This document shows positions 1 through 10,580 of a stretch of 64,000 nt of DNA, piece by piece. The DNA comes from Candidatus Fibrimonadaceae bacterium (GTDB lineage Bacteria; Fibrobacterota; Fibrobacteria; Fibrobacterales; Fibrobacteraceae), in NCBI GenBank assembly GCA_031281265.1, contig JAITFO010000051.1, positions 1 to 64,000 of the forward strand, read 5' to 3'. A model generated the notes under the pieces. The model did no database searches and had not been told where the DNA came from. It saw only the letters and a program-made list of their open reading frames with translations. The number at the start of each line of letters is the position of its first letter. The stretch's first letter is position 1. The position numbers and the translations under genes are program-made.

Positions 1-573
1 CTTAACGCTTTTGCCATAGGAGTGGAAAAAGTAAACCCTAAGGCACGAATTTATGTAAAAGTCACCCATAGCTGGTTTGACCCTATAGGGGAAGCATTTG
101 CTGCTCGTACCCTTATCGCCGAGGGTATTGATGTTATTGCACAACATAGCGATACGCCAACTCCTATGATAGAAGCGGAAAAAGCTGGAGTATGGGGAAT
201 AGGCTACAATACCGATATGAGCATTGATGCTGAGGATGCGGTTCTCACTTCGGTAATCTGGCACTGGGGTGCGTATTATACCGCCCTTGTACAAAGTGTT
301 ATAGACGGTTCTTTTACCTCCACCCCTTGGTTCGGCTCACTAAAAGACCGCGTTGTTGATATTGTTCCTCTTAACCCCAAAATTTCCTTTAATGAGAAAA
401 CTTCCTCTATTCTTGAAGAGGAGAGAAAGCGCATAGAATCAGGAGCTTATAACGTGTTCAACGGAGTTATGAAAACCAACGATGGCAAAAGCATTGGCAG
501 TGAAGGAAAAAATTTAACTGATGATGAGATTCGGAGCGGTATCACTTGGTATTATCATACGGTTGTTGAATGA
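1..573 (+). CDS. BMP/PnrA-family ABC transporter substrate-binding protein, C-terminal part (5' truncated by window edge)
   Basis: Frame open to base 1; 'VKVTHSWFDPIGEAFAARTLIAEGIDVIAQHSDTPTPMIEAEKAGVWGIGYNTDM' is typical of basic membrane lipoproteins. Confidence 0.8.
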   Translation, partial: LNAFAIGVEKVNPKARIYVKVTHSWFDPIGEAFAARTLIAEGIDVIAQHSDTPTPMIEAEKAGVWGIGYNTDMSIDAEDAVLTSVIWHWGAYYTALVQSVIDGSFTSTPWFGSLKDRVVDIVPLNPKISFNEKTSSILEEERKRIESGAYNVFNGVMKTNDGKSIGSEGKNLTDDEIRSGITWYYHTVVE

Positions 574-2165
574 AATTATTTAATTTGCCACGAGTAGTAA
601 TACGTAATAATTACCTTCAATTATTATTTGTATTTGTGGCATTTATATTGATGGTAATCACTTCTTATTTTTTTATAGGACGTATATTGCAAAATCGCCT
701 TTTAAGCGAGGCAAACCAACTGCTTTATTCTGCTGAATCTAATGTGAGGGCCGGGCTTTCCGAAGCGGAAACCACACTCCTCAATTCCTATTACACCGTA
801 CAAGACATGATAGAGAATAACGCCAGCAACAAGGAGATTTTAGACTACCTAACTCAAACTACCCAATGGATGCACAGACCAAGCCATGGGCTTATGAGTT
901 ATAATGGAATATACGGATATATCAACGGAGAATTTTATGATGGCATTGGTCTTAGACCCAGTGCTGATTATATCCCGCAAACAATGCCTTGGTATCAGAC
1001 AGGAATACGAAGCGGCAAATTTGTATCCTATACCGTACCGTATAGAGATTTGCGCACCGGAAAAACCATTATGTCTGCTGTTAGGAATATCGACATAAGC
1101 AACGGCGATATGGTGGGAATTCTTGTGGTGGACATTAACATTGACTGGTTGGTGGATTATATAGGTTCAATTGCACTTGCTCCAGGAGGCTACGGTGTGC
1201 TCCTCAGCCAAAATCTGACATTCATGACACATCCAGACAGTTCGTTTGTAGGTTCCCAATTACAGAATTTGGGTGGCGCATATCAAGATATAGCTAATAC
1301 ATTGCGTTCTGGAAGGGAAGTATCTGCTGTTAGAACAACAAATTCAGATGGCAGTTCTTCGATAGTTTTTTTTAAACATATCTTTAACGGGTGGTATATA
1401 GGGATAGTAACTCCCAAATACGGATTTTATCAAGATCTTTATAAAACTTCCCTGATACTTACCATACTGGGGCTTATCTTTGCCGTGTTGCTGTCTTTAA
1501 TACTTTGGAGATTATATGCCGAGAAAACTTATGCTATTGAAAGATCTATAAACCTTGAACAAGCTATAATAAAAACAATGGCGGAATTGGTAGAACGCCG
1601 TGATGGTACTACAGGTGGTCACATAGATAGAACACGACGTGGAATAAAAATATTGTTAGACGAGATTAAAAAACACGGCAACTACTATGAAAACACAAAA
1701 AACTGGGATATAGACCTGATAACTCAGTCCAGTCAGCTACATGACATTGGGAAAATTTCCATAGAGGACAAAATTCTCAAAAAACCCGGAAAATTAGATA
1801 ACTCTGAATTTGATGAAATGAAAATGCACACAACTCATGGAGAAAATATAATAACAAAAATTGAAACCATGACAAAAGAAAACGAATTTCTGAAATACGC
1901 AAAAATTCTTGCTGTAAGTCATCATGAAAAATGGGACGGCTCTGGCTATCCAAATGGATTAAAGGAACACGAAATCCCCTTGCTCGGGCGCATTATGGCA
2001 ATAGCAGACGTATATGATGCGCTTGTTTCCCACCGGCCGTATAAAGAGGCTTTAACTCACGAAGAAGCGGTTAAAATAATTGCAGAGAACAAGGGTAAGC
2101 ATTTTGACCCCCACCTTATTGATATATTTCTCTTAGTCTCTGACAGGTTCAAAGTTGAGGCTTAA
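570..2165 (+). CDS. Membrane sensor (dCache-like) with C-terminal HD-GYP domain, putative c-di-GMP phosphodiesterase
   Basis: Two TM segments flanking a PDC/Cache-like region; HD motif 'LHDIGKI' and GYP-type 'HHEKWDGSGYPNGL...ADVYDALVSHRPYK'. Confidence 0.85.
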   Translation: MKLFNLPRVVIRNNYLQLLFVFVAFILMVITSYFFIGRILQNRLLSEANQLLYSAESNVRAGLSEAETTLLNSYYTVQDMIENNASNKEILDYLTQTTQWMHRPSHGLMSYNGIYGYINGEFYDGIGLRPSADYIPQTMPWYQTGIRSGKFVSYTVPYRDLRTGKTIMSAVRNIDISNGDMVGILVVDINIDWLVDYIGSIALAPGGYGVLLSQNLTFMTHPDSSFVGSQLQNLGGAYQDIANTLRSGREVSAVRTTNSDGSSSIVFFKHIFNGWYIGIVTPKYGFYQDLYKTSLILTILGLIFAVLLSLILWRLYAEKTYAIERSINLEQAIIKTMAELVERRDGTTGGHIDRTRRGIKILLDEIKKHGNYYENTKNWDIDLITQSSQLHDIGKISIEDKILKKPGKLDNSEFDEMKMHTTHGENIITKIETMTKENEFLKYAKILAVSHHEKWDGSGYPNGLKEHEIPLLGRIMAIADVYDALVSHRPYKEALTHEEAVKIIAENKGKHFDPHLIDIFLLVSDRFKVEA

Positions 2166-4426
2166 ATAATTCTCCCGCCCTCTTCCCCCGCGCCGGGGCC
2201 TAGTTCCAAAATATGGTCAGCGTGTTTTCTGAACAGTTCGTTGTGCTCAATGGCAATTACGGTGTGCCCTTTTTGAGTTAAGCCTTTTAGCAGATGCAGT
2301 AGCAAGGCAGTGTCTTTCATGGAAAGACCTCTCCCAGGTTCGTCAAATAGATAAAGGGTGCGGGGCAACTTGGCTTTTGCCAAATCCTGCGCAAGCCTTA
2401 AACGCTGCAACTCTCCGCCGCTCAAATGCGTGGTTGGCTGCCCAAGCCGCAAATAGTGCAGGCCTGTTTCTGCAAGGGGTTTTAATCTGGATGTTATGTT
2501 TTCAAAATTCGTAAAAATTTCCAACGCTCTGGAAACTGATAAATCCAAAACATCCGCTATGGACATAAGTTTAAAACGTATTTCCAAAACCTCGTCTCTA
2601 AACCTTTTGCCAAGGCATATTGGGCACTCGCTCTCATCGTAGCCGCTTGGGTCAAATAAAAAGCCATCGCCTTTGCAATTCTCGCAACGCCCGCCCGGTT
2701 TGTCCGTGCCAAATTTTGCCGCTGAGTAGCCGCGGACTTTGCTCTCCGGCAACCCCGCAAAGAGGTTTTTCATAATTTGCATAACATCGATGGCTGTCGC
2801 TATGGTGCTTCGTTTTTGCGCAAAAGCCCTGCCCGTTCTCGCTGCTAAAATGGAATCTATTCCTTTGATTTTTTTACGATTTACAAGAGGTTCTATAACT
2901 CCCCACAAAAGCGAACTTTTGCCTGAACCGCTCACCCCGCAGATGATTGTCATAGCTCCGATTGGTATATCGACATCAAGGTTTTTCAAATTGTTGACCT
3001 GTGCATTCTTTATCTTAATATAATTCTGGGCAGAGGGGGTAGCCGGAAATTGCAAATTGCAGGCGAGGGGGAGGCTTCCCCCTTCAATTATTTCCCCGCC
3101 TTCTTCTCCGGCACCAGGCCCCATCTCAATAACGTGGTCTGCGCGGTTTATTATGCTCGGATGATGCTCTATCAAAACCAGCGTGTTTTCCCGTTCTTTT
3201 AATTTCACCAATACATTCCACAATTTTTCAACATCCCTTTCGTGCAGGCCGCTTGCAGGCTCGTCTATGCAGAGCAAAATCCCGTTCAAATGTCCGGTGC
3301 AGAGCGCAGCAAGCCTAACTCTTTGGGCTTCGCCGCTGCTGAGAGTTTCTGCTAAACGCCCAAGGCTCAAGTGCCCCAAACCCAAATCGCACAAAAATGA
3401 AATTCTCAGCGGAATATCCAAGATGGTGGTTTTTAATCTTTCTGGAACTCGCTCTAGATAAACGGGTAATTCCTTGTTCAATTCCAGCAGCGTTTTTGAA
3501 TGGAGAGAAAGCCAAGAAAAATCTTCCCATTTGCTGTTCAAGGCAAGGCTGTTGAGCTGAAAGCCGTTGCATTCCGGGCAGTTTAAGCCGTTCCCTTTGC
3601 ATTTTGGGCATTGCCCTTTGTTGTTCCACGGCGAGAAATGCCGCACGCTCAGATGCTCCGCTTCGCAGCCGTGAACTTCGCAACGCGGAATAGCCGAGAG
3701 GAATAATTTTTGAGTTTCCATGTCTGCCAAAATTAAATTCTCGCTCACCTTCAAAGCTGTGTCTATAGCTTCAGAAAGCCTTGTGCGTTGATTTTCTTTT
3801 GCCACAAGCCTATCTATTATCAGATAGAATTCCTGCGGAACTATGCTTTTCATGTTTGTGCTTAAAAAATCCAGAGATACGGATTTGCCATCTACAATGG
3901 CTTTCACAAATCCCTGTGTTAAATATATTTTCGCCAGCTCTCCCAATGTTCTATTATTTGCGTGAACAGGGGAGAGTATCTGAATTTTTGTCCCCTCTTC
4001 TATAGCCGATAGTTTTTCCACCATTCGTTGCGGGGTTAGGGATTTCATCTCTGCGCCACATTCGGGGCAAACGGGGTTTGCGTATTCCGCAAACAAAATT
4101 CTGAGCATCGGAGCAATTTCTGCAAGGCTCGCAACGGTCGCTTTTTTGGTGGCTATTTTATCGCCACATTCAAGCGCGATGCTCGGTCTTAGATTGTGAA
4201 TGGCTTTCACCGGAACGTGCTTAGGCCCTCCGAACATGGCTATTGCGGAATTGCCAAGCGTTTCCAAATATCGGCGGCGGCTTTCCGCGTGTAGCACGTC
4301 CAGCACAAGGCTGGATTTGCCGCAACCAGATGGCCCGCAGACGACAGTTGTGCCCCCCATTCTAAAACTTGCATTTACATTTTTTAGGTTGTTGGCACAG
4401 GCACCTATAACCTGTATATCTTCCAT
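2162..4426 (-). CDS. UvrA-like excinuclease ABC subunit A paralog (short form)
   Basis: Two Walker A motifs (GPSGCGKSS, GVSGSGKSS), two ABC signatures (LSSGEAQRVRLA, LSGGELQRLRLA), CxxC zinc motifs; start taken at MEDIQVIGACANNLKN. Confidence 0.85.
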   Translation of the reverse strand: MEDIQVIGACANNLKNVNASFRMGGTTVVCGPSGCGKSSLVLDVLHAESRRRYLETLGNSAIAMFGGPKHVPVKAIHNLRPSIALECGDKIATKKATVASLAEIAPMLRILFAEYANPVCPECGAEMKSLTPQRMVEKLSAIEEGTKIQILSPVHANNRTLGELAKIYLTQGFVKAIVDGKSVSLDFLSTNMKSIVPQEFYLIIDRLVAKENQRTRLSEAIDTALKVSENLILADMETQKLFLSAIPRCEVHGCEAEHLSVRHFSPWNNKGQCPKCKGNGLNCPECNGFQLNSLALNSKWEDFSWLSLHSKTLLELNKELPVYLERVPERLKTTILDIPLRISFLCDLGLGHLSLGRLAETLSSGEAQRVRLAALCTGHLNGILLCIDEPASGLHERDVEKLWNVLVKLKERENTLVLIEHHPSIINRADHVIEMGPGAGEEGGEIIEGGSLPLACNLQFPATPSAQNYIKIKNAQVNNLKNLDVDIPIGAMTIICGVSGSGKSSLLWGVIEPLVNRKKIKGIDSILAARTGRAFAQKRSTIATAIDVMQIMKNLFAGLPESKVRGYSAAKFGTDKPGGRCENCKGDGFLFDPSGYDESECPICLGKRFRDEVLEIRFKLMSIADVLDLSVSRALEIFTNFENITSRLKPLAETGLHYLRLGQPTTHLSGGELQRLRLAQDLAKAKLPRTLYLFDEPGRGLSMKDTALLLHLLKGLTQKGHTVIAIEHNELFRKHADHILELGPGAGEEGGRII

Positions 4427-4544
4427 GTCTATAGGAATGTAGTAAATATAACCCCCGTTTATTGGCAATTTTCAAGGGTTTTGTCATTAAAATGAATAAT
4501 TACTATATTCGAGGGAGGGGGGGAGCGTCCTGCCAGAACTTGGC

Positions 4545-5804
4545 CTACCCAAATCTGGCATTGACCAATTTCATAGCCGCATAATCCATGTTTTGAGCGG
4601 TTTTTTCCACCCTACCCGCTATCCAAGTGTGCAGAAGATGCACGGGAATAGCAACGGAAAGCCCTGCTTCGGTGGTTATAAGGGCTATGGAGATTCCACC
4701 AGCCAGTAGCTTAGGGTCTGCGGTGCCGTGCATGGTTATCACATTGAAAAGCTCTATCATGCCCATTACGGTTCCCAAAAGCCCCAGCAGGGGAGCGGTG
4801 GTGCCCAAAATGGAGATTACAGGGAGCCTGCTCTCCAAGTGCGGGACTATCTTTGCAAATTCTGCCTCTACCGCCTTTTCCACATCTTCCCTTGTCTTTA
4901 AGTTAGGGTCAAGAATTGTCTTTGCAATTTTCCCAAAAGAGCCTTCCAATTTGCTGACATATTCATCCAGTTCTCTTCGCTTGCCTTTTTCATATAATTC
5001 TAAAATATTCTCTATCTCTTTTTCCGAGAATTTCCCATTCTTAAACAGGACAAAAAATCTCTCCGCTATTAAACCTACCGCTACTAACAGCATCGCCAAA
5101 ATGGGGTACATCAAAATTCCACCATCCTGCATGAATTGGGAGAATTTTTCCGCTATGCTTTTTTCCTTTTGGTTTGCGATTTCAGTTGATAAATGTGAAT
5201 TTAAAAACGGGTCTATGGGTACAAGCAACATTTCCTGCCCGCTGTCTTGAGGTGTTGCGTAGCTAATTCCGCCCAAACGTATGCTCGTATCTTTTTTTTC
5301 AATCCCCTCTGTGTATTCGATGTTTTTTTGGGCTAACGAAAAAAGAATTTCCGCAGCTTGCAGTGGAGAGTCATTTGGGAGCGAAATCTCCGGGATTGCA
5401 AAAGGTACTGCTCCCTTGTTTACCGATTTTAATTCCAGCACCCTGCCTTGGTCTGGGAACACGGAGGCAAATGCGGCTCTCGCTTTTTCGGCGTCTTCGT
5501 TTGCATAGCTGAGTGCCTCCCTTGCTATTCTCAGTTCCTCAAAAAGCCTTGAACGCTCGGAGAATATCGCTTCTGTTTTTTCCTTTTTGTTTTCCAGCTG
5601 CTGGTCTATGCGTTCCCTCTCTTCATTTTGCTTTGACTTTTCTTGCCAGCGTTTTGCAACAACCATATCACGCGCTTGCCTCGCTTCTTCCAAATCCGCC
5701 TTTGCGCTGTTAATTTCCGCTTGCAGCCGGACTAAATCGGTTTGAGCGAAAATGTTCGTCGATAGTATCAGAATTAAATAAAATGTAAAAAATGTAAAAC
5801 GCAC
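4545..5804 (-). CDS. MotA/TolQ/ExbB proton-channel family protein with N-terminal signal and coiled-coil
   Basis: C-terminal 'LPVISILGTTAPLLGLLGTVMGMIELFNVI...AGGISIALITTEAGLSVAIPVHLLHT' matches the ExbB/TolQ core. Confidence 0.85.
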   Translation of the reverse strand: MRFTFFTFYLILILSTNIFAQTDLVRLQAEINSAKADLEEARQARDMVVAKRWQEKSKQNEERERIDQQLENKKEKTEAIFSERSRLFEELRIAREALSYANEDAEKARAAFASVFPDQGRVLELKSVNKGAVPFAIPEISLPNDSPLQAAEILFSLAQKNIEYTEGIEKKDTSIRLGGISYATPQDSGQEMLLVPIDPFLNSHLSTEIANQKEKSIAEKFSQFMQDGGILMYPILAMLLVAVGLIAERFFVLFKNGKFSEKEIENILELYEKGKRRELDEYVSKLEGSFGKIAKTILDPNLKTREDVEKAVEAEFAKIVPHLESRLPVISILGTTAPLLGLLGTVMGMIELFNVITMHGTADPKLLAGGISIALITTEAGLSVAIPVHLLHTWIAGRVEKTAQNMDYAAMKLVNARFG

Positions 5805-5823
5805 GGTAATAAACTAGAAAATT

Positions 5824-7089
5824 TTACAGTTTTTTAAAAAATTCCCAGAGAGCAGTTGTCATTTTTTCTAGGGTGTAGTTTTGGCTGTGTTTTACAGAGC
5901 GTTTGCGCATATCCTCATATTCAGGAGTTTTAAATATTTCGCAGCATTTTTTCAATTGATTTTCCCATTCGCTCAAATTTTCAAAAGGCAAAACCCAGCC
6001 GCATTTTTCCTCCGCGCTCTTTATCACGTCTTGAGGCCCTCCTTTGTCGGTTACCAATACCGGCGTACCGCTCGCAAGGGATTCAACAACCACATTGCCA
6101 AAGGTATCTGAACCGCTTGGGAATAAAAAGAAATCCGCATTGGCATATAATTCCGCAAGCTCCTTGCCAGTTCTAACTCCTACAAAATATACATTTGAAT
6201 ATTCAATCATATTATTTATAAGCGTTTCTAAATACCATCCTCCACCCACAATGGTCAGTTCTGCATTTGCAGCTATCTCTTGATTTTTATCGCAAAATTG
6301 TTTCCATAGTTCTTCCAAGAAAGGTATGTTTTTTTCCACGGATATGCGCCCTACGTAGATAAAGCGGACTTTGCGATTTCGCTGTGTTTCGGGCAATTTT
6401 CTATAATCAGGCGAAAAATTTTCCAAAGGAATGCCCCTCGGCAAAACTTTTATGCCTTCTGGTTTTACCTTTATCTCCGTCTCTAAAATTTCACGATAAG
6501 TTTCGCAAGGGCTTATGACCGGAGTTGTGTTTTGATAAAATATGCGCATATAGTTAAGCACATAACGGCGCATCCAGGCTTCTTTAACGAGGAAGCGGGT
6601 ATAACTGGGAACATCGGTGCGGTAATGGCTTATCACTTTTAAACCTGCTATTCTGGCGGCAATGCCAACCAGCCATGCTCCGGGGCTTGGGGTTTCCAGT
6701 TCCATTATATCCGCAGGGTAGTGTTTCAAAAATCTGAGCACGGGAGCGAGCTGCGGGAATGCTAGTTCGCTATCCGCATAGCCGAGTTGCTCCATGCTTG
6801 CGGCACGCGGAAAAAGCACAACAAAGCTGTCTTCTACAACTCCGTTGGTGCGAGTGTGAAAAGCGCTGCCCCAAAGCTGTACTTTTTTGCCTTTTGCTCT
6901 TAGATATGGCACAACGGAACGCAAACTGTTAGCTATGCCATTCACCTCATCTAAATTATCGGAATAAAAAATTACGGAAATATCTTCGTCTGCTGTTCTG
7001 TTCTTTTTTCTCGTTTTATAAAATTTGCGCAACTTTAGTATGGATAGGAAATTGATGATCATCTGATATAATAGCCTGATGAGGAGCAT
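5824..7089 (-). CDS. GT4-type (family 1) glycosyltransferase
   Basis: 'IYVGRISVEKNIPFLEELW' and 'FPSGSDTFGNVVVESLASGTPVLVTDKGGPQDVI'; start taken at MLLIRLL. Confidence 0.85.
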   Translation of the reverse strand: MLLIRLLYQMIINFLSILKLRKFYKTRKKNRTADEDISVIFYSDNLDEVNGIANSLRSVVPYLRAKGKKVQLWGSAFHTRTNGVVEDSFVVLFPRAASMEQLGYADSELAFPQLAPVLRFLKHYPADIMELETPSPGAWLVGIAARIAGLKVISHYRTDVPSYTRFLVKEAWMRRYVLNYMRIFYQNTTPVISPCETYREILETEIKVKPEGIKVLPRGIPLENFSPDYRKLPETQRNRKVRFIYVGRISVEKNIPFLEELWKQFCDKNQEIAANAELTIVGGGWYLETLINNMIEYSNVYFVGVRTGKELAELYANADFFLFPSGSDTFGNVVVESLASGTPVLVTDKGGPQDVIKSAEEKCGWVLPFENLSEWENQLKKCCEIFKTPEYEDMRKRSVKHSQNYTLEKMTTALWEFFKKL

Positions 7090-7270
7090 GGTGGTTCGCA
7101 CGTTTCCAGGGCGGTAATGCGGCCCCTGCTTAGTCGCTTTGAACACGGAAGTTACCGTGCGTCCTTTTATGGGCAAGCGCGTATCTCCGCCATTAAGCGG
7201 TTTGAGGGGCAAAATCATTGGCTAAAGGTAGAAAAATTTCTTCCGTTTGTGCACTTTCTATTTTCCCAAT

Positions 7271-9646
7271 ATGCCGTTTTTTTTAATAGTCCTATTTGCT
7301 TCAACTGTTTTTGCCTCAGTTGCTGGCGAAAGCCGCTATGCTTCGCTCTCTCAAGATGGAGGAATGCAGGGGAACCCGGCAGCACTCAACGCTTTTGGAA
7401 GCTCAGGCGCTATATTTAGCTACGGAAAAACAGGGGAAAACATCGGCAACATGGATAATTTTCTGTTCGGTATTTGGGGGAGCAACTTCGGTGCAGCTTT
7501 TGATTGGACAAATGGAAAAAACGGTTACGATAGAAGCGAGTGGTCTTTTGTGGGCAGTGAATCCAATTCAAGCCGTTCCTTCTTTTTTGGCAGCAGGTTT
7601 TCTGCAACCAGAGTTTCGCAAAAACACGGAACTTCTTTTTTGTTTTCGCCCGGTTTTTTGATACGCCCGGCTTCCCTTGTTTCAATTGGGTTTTGGAGTG
7701 AACATGCCTTTCAATATGGCTTTTATCAAAACAGGATGCAGAACGCAGGTTTCTCTATAAGGCCAGTGAGCGGTATAACCGCAAGCTGGAATGCAAACAT
7801 AAAAAATTATGAGCAACTCAAACATTTTTCTTCGCAGGTGAGGCAGAACATATTGCTTGAACTGGAGGCTTTTGATTTAACTCTTGGTTTGGAATATCCC
7901 CTTGTGGCACCGGACGATAATGGTGAACTAAGGCTCTCTCTTTCCACTGCTCTCGGTTCACATTTAAATGCTTCTTATGCCATTGATGCAGGCGATGCGT
8001 ATTTGAGAAATAATTTTAATTTCAGAAAATTTAGCTTGATAAGACATTCCGCATTAAATGAGAGTTCTTTGGGATATAGCATAGTTCACGTCCATTTGGG
8101 AAGCATCAGTGAGAAAAGCAATGGATGGAGCGTTTTTGGCGAGCAAGGAAACGATTTGGAAACTTTAAAAAACACTTTTGTCCTTTTGGAAAGATCCAGT
8201 ACCAGAGCTGTGCTCTTTGATTTTTCCAATTACAGAGGCGGGCTTAGTATTTCCCAAGAAATTCGCAGGGGAATTGCCTCTTTAAAAAGTAGGGGTATAA
8301 AAGTTGCAGCCTATACAAATGACTACCGCCCCTCTATTATATTTGCCGCATCCGCTGCGGATAAAATAATTTTGCAGCCATCCACATTTGTGAACTTTAA
8401 AGGGCTTGCCAGCGAAGTTCTTTATTACAAAGGATTATTGGACCGGGTTGGTATAAAATTTGAAATGCTCCGGCACGGAGGTTATAAATCCGCGATGGAA
8501 CCTTATGTTTTAGATTCCATGAGCAATGAGGCTAGGGAAAATTTGCAGGGGGTTTTGAATGGCTGGTGGAGCGTGGTTAGAGATACGGTGGCAGCATCTA
8601 GAGGGCTTTCCGCAGAGTTCTTAGATAGCATTGCCAACAACCCTAGAACAACCGCAAGCTCTGCAAAAAACAACGGCTTGGCAGATACCTTGCTCTATAT
8701 GGAAGATGTTGCAAAATATATATCCAAAGTTTTTTTAGGCAGGGAGAACAAAGATGCGAGCATGGAGAGTTGGTATTTAAGCGGTGAAAAAATAATTTCA
8801 AATTCATGGCAACCGGTGGCAAAGATAGCGGTGCTAAATATTGACGGGATGATAATTTCGGGCTATGGCTCAAACGACCCTTTGTTTGGAAACAGCGTTG
8901 CGGGAGTTGCAAGTTTAATAGAAACCATAAACGATATAGGTTATTCCGATGAATACGATGCTCTGATTTTACGCATAAATTCGCCCGGAGGTTCGGCGGT
9001 TGCTTCTGATGAGCTTTGGCATTCGCTTAAAACGCTCAGGGAAAATGGAATGCCAATTATAGCGAGCGTTGGCGATATGGCAGCAAGCGGTGCCTATTAT
9101 ACGGCGTGTGCTGCGGATAAGATTGTGGCAGAAGCAGGCAGCGTTGTGGGGAGCATTGGGATTTACGGCGGCAAGTTGAATATGAGCGGGCTTCTCGCAA
9201 AATTCAGGATGAAAAATGAGGTTGTAAAAACCCACGAAAGCGCAAATGCACAGAGCGTATTCAGCGGGCTTTCCAAGAACGATAGCATTGCCCTGCAAGA
9301 GTATATGGATGAATTTTATTCGCGCTTTGTGAGCGTTGTTTCTGAGGGTAGAAACATGAGCGAAGAACGTGTGGATTCACTTGGGAACGGAAAGGTATAT
9401 GTGGGGATTGACGCGGTTAAAAACGGTTTGATAGACGAAATAGGCGGTTTTGAGTACGCTGTTGAACTCGCAAAAAAAGATGCAGGTTTAAGGAAAAGCG
9501 CAAAGGTTGAGATAGTGCATATAAATAACTGGGGCTACTCGTTTACAGATAGAATTTCCGCAATGGCAAAAGGGGAAGAGCAGATATATCCGTGGCTAAA
9601 TTCTTTGGAAAACACTCAGGGCTGGGCAATTTATTATGGCAAATGA
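7271..9646 (+). CDS. sppA: SppA-type signal peptide peptidase fused to an N-terminal putative outer-membrane beta-barrel-like region
   Basis: Signal peptide, about 270 aa of aromatic/Gly/Ser-rich alternating sequence, then SppA with Lys motif 'GGYKSAMEP' and Ser motif 'GDMAASGAYY'. Confidence 0.8.
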   Translation: MPFFLIVLFASTVFASVAGESRYASLSQDGGMQGNPAALNAFGSSGAIFSYGKTGENIGNMDNFLFGIWGSNFGAAFDWTNGKNGYDRSEWSFVGSESNSSRSFFFGSRFSATRVSQKHGTSFLFSPGFLIRPASLVSIGFWSEHAFQYGFYQNRMQNAGFSIRPVSGITASWNANIKNYEQLKHFSSQVRQNILLELEAFDLTLGLEYPLVAPDDNGELRLSLSTALGSHLNASYAIDAGDAYLRNNFNFRKFSLIRHSALNESSLGYSIVHVHLGSISEKSNGWSVFGEQGNDLETLKNTFVLLERSSTRAVLFDFSNYRGGLSISQEIRRGIASLKSRGIKVAAYTNDYRPSIIFAASAADKIILQPSTFVNFKGLASEVLYYKGLLDRVGIKFEMLRHGGYKSAMEPYVLDSMSNEARENLQGVLNGWWSVVRDTVAASRGLSAEFLDSIANNPRTTASSAKNNGLADTLLYMEDVAKYISKVFLGRENKDASMESWYLSGEKIISNSWQPVAKIAVLNIDGMIISGYGSNDPLFGNSVAGVASLIETINDIGYSDEYDALILRINSPGGSAVASDELWHSLKTLRENGMPIIASVGDMAASGAYYTACAADKIVAEAGSVVGSIGIYGGKLNMSGLLAKFRMKNEVVKTHESANAQSVFSGLSKNDSIALQEYMDEFYSRFVSVVSEGRNMSEERVDSLGNGKVYVGIDAVKNGLIDEIGGFEYAVELAKKDAGLRKSAKVEIVHINNWGYSFTDRISAMAKGEEQIYPWLNSLENTQGWAIYYGK

Positions 9647-10580
9647 TTTTTACGAGTTGGAATTAGGCGACGTTTACACAGGGCCTTTGGATTTGTTGTA
9701 TCTCTTGATGAAAAAAGAGGAAATTTCCTTTGAAAAAATTTCCATAGCCAAAATTGCAGACCAGTATTTGGAGCATATAAGCGACCCGGAAAACATCGAT
9801 TTATCTTATGCGGGGGATTTTTTAGACCTTGCGAGCCGCTTGATGGTGTTGAAAGCTAGAGAGCTTTTGCCTAAAGATGAACAGAGCGATGAAAATATGC
9901 TGGATTTTGAAATAGAACGCGAAACGCTTATAAGGCAAATGCAGGAATATCAAAAATTTAAACGGGTTGCGCTTGGCTTGCAGGAATTGGAGGATAAGAA
10001 TTTTGGCACTTACGGGCGCGGGCGCATGGAAAAAATATCTAGGGATTCTCAGCTTGCGGATGCTAATATATGGCAGTTGCTCAAGGCCTTTCACAAAACA
10101 TTGCAAGCCCATTCCTACAACAGCGTGCATACAGTGGAAGTTGACAATGTGACCATCGAAGATAGGGAACAGCATATAAACGGTTATCTTGAGCAACGCG
10201 GCAGAGCCATGTTCGATGATTTACTCGGCAAAGAAAAGGTGCCTATAATGACTGCGGTTACATTTATAGCTATGCTGGAACTCACAAAGATAGATAGCAT
10301 AGTTTTTAGGCAAAGCGAGGTAAATGGTCTTTTATGGCTTTACAGAAAAAAACAAAACGATGAATATAAAGAGGAGCTTGCCAAAGAAAAGATATACTAT
10401 TCGCCAGACCCAGAAGTTTTGGGCGGTTTAACGGATTATCTTCGCGGGCGTTCCAGCGTTCAGGAGATTGAGGAGCGGAGTGCGTTGGACTCGGTTTTAA
10501 AACACGCGATGCAGCTAATTGAAAGTGGTGCAAAAATAGAGGAAAACGACATTCAAGCCATGCTGGAAGGAAAGCTATGA
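9636..10580 (+). CDS. scpA: Segregation and condensation protein A
   Basis: 'YTGPLDLLYLLMKKEEISFEKISIAKIADQYLEHI...DFLDLASRLMVLKARELLP' is a ScpA N-terminus. Confidence 0.9.
   Translation: MANDFYELELGDVYTGPLDLLYLLMKKEEISFEKISIAKIADQYLEHISDPENIDLSYAGDFLDLASRLMVLKARELLPKDEQSDENMLDFEIERETLIRQMQEYQKFKRVALGLQELEDKNFGTYGRGRMEKISRDSQLADANIWQLLKAFHKTLQAHSYNSVHTVEVDNVTIEDREQHINGYLEQRGRAMFDDLLGKEKVPIMTAVTFIAMLELTKIDSIVFRQSEVNGLLWLYRKKQNDEYKEELAKEKIYYSPDPEVLGGLTDYLRGRSSVQEIEERSALDSVLKHAMQLIESGAKIEENDIQAMLEGKL

Noticed and set aside
2557-4442. Multiple antisense ORFs across the uvrA-like gene
   Set aside because: Low-complexity shadow ORFs opposite a clearly coding frame; no family motifs
9822-10196. 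Minus-strand 124-aa ORF within scpA
   Set aside because: Shadow ORF opposite a well-supported gene
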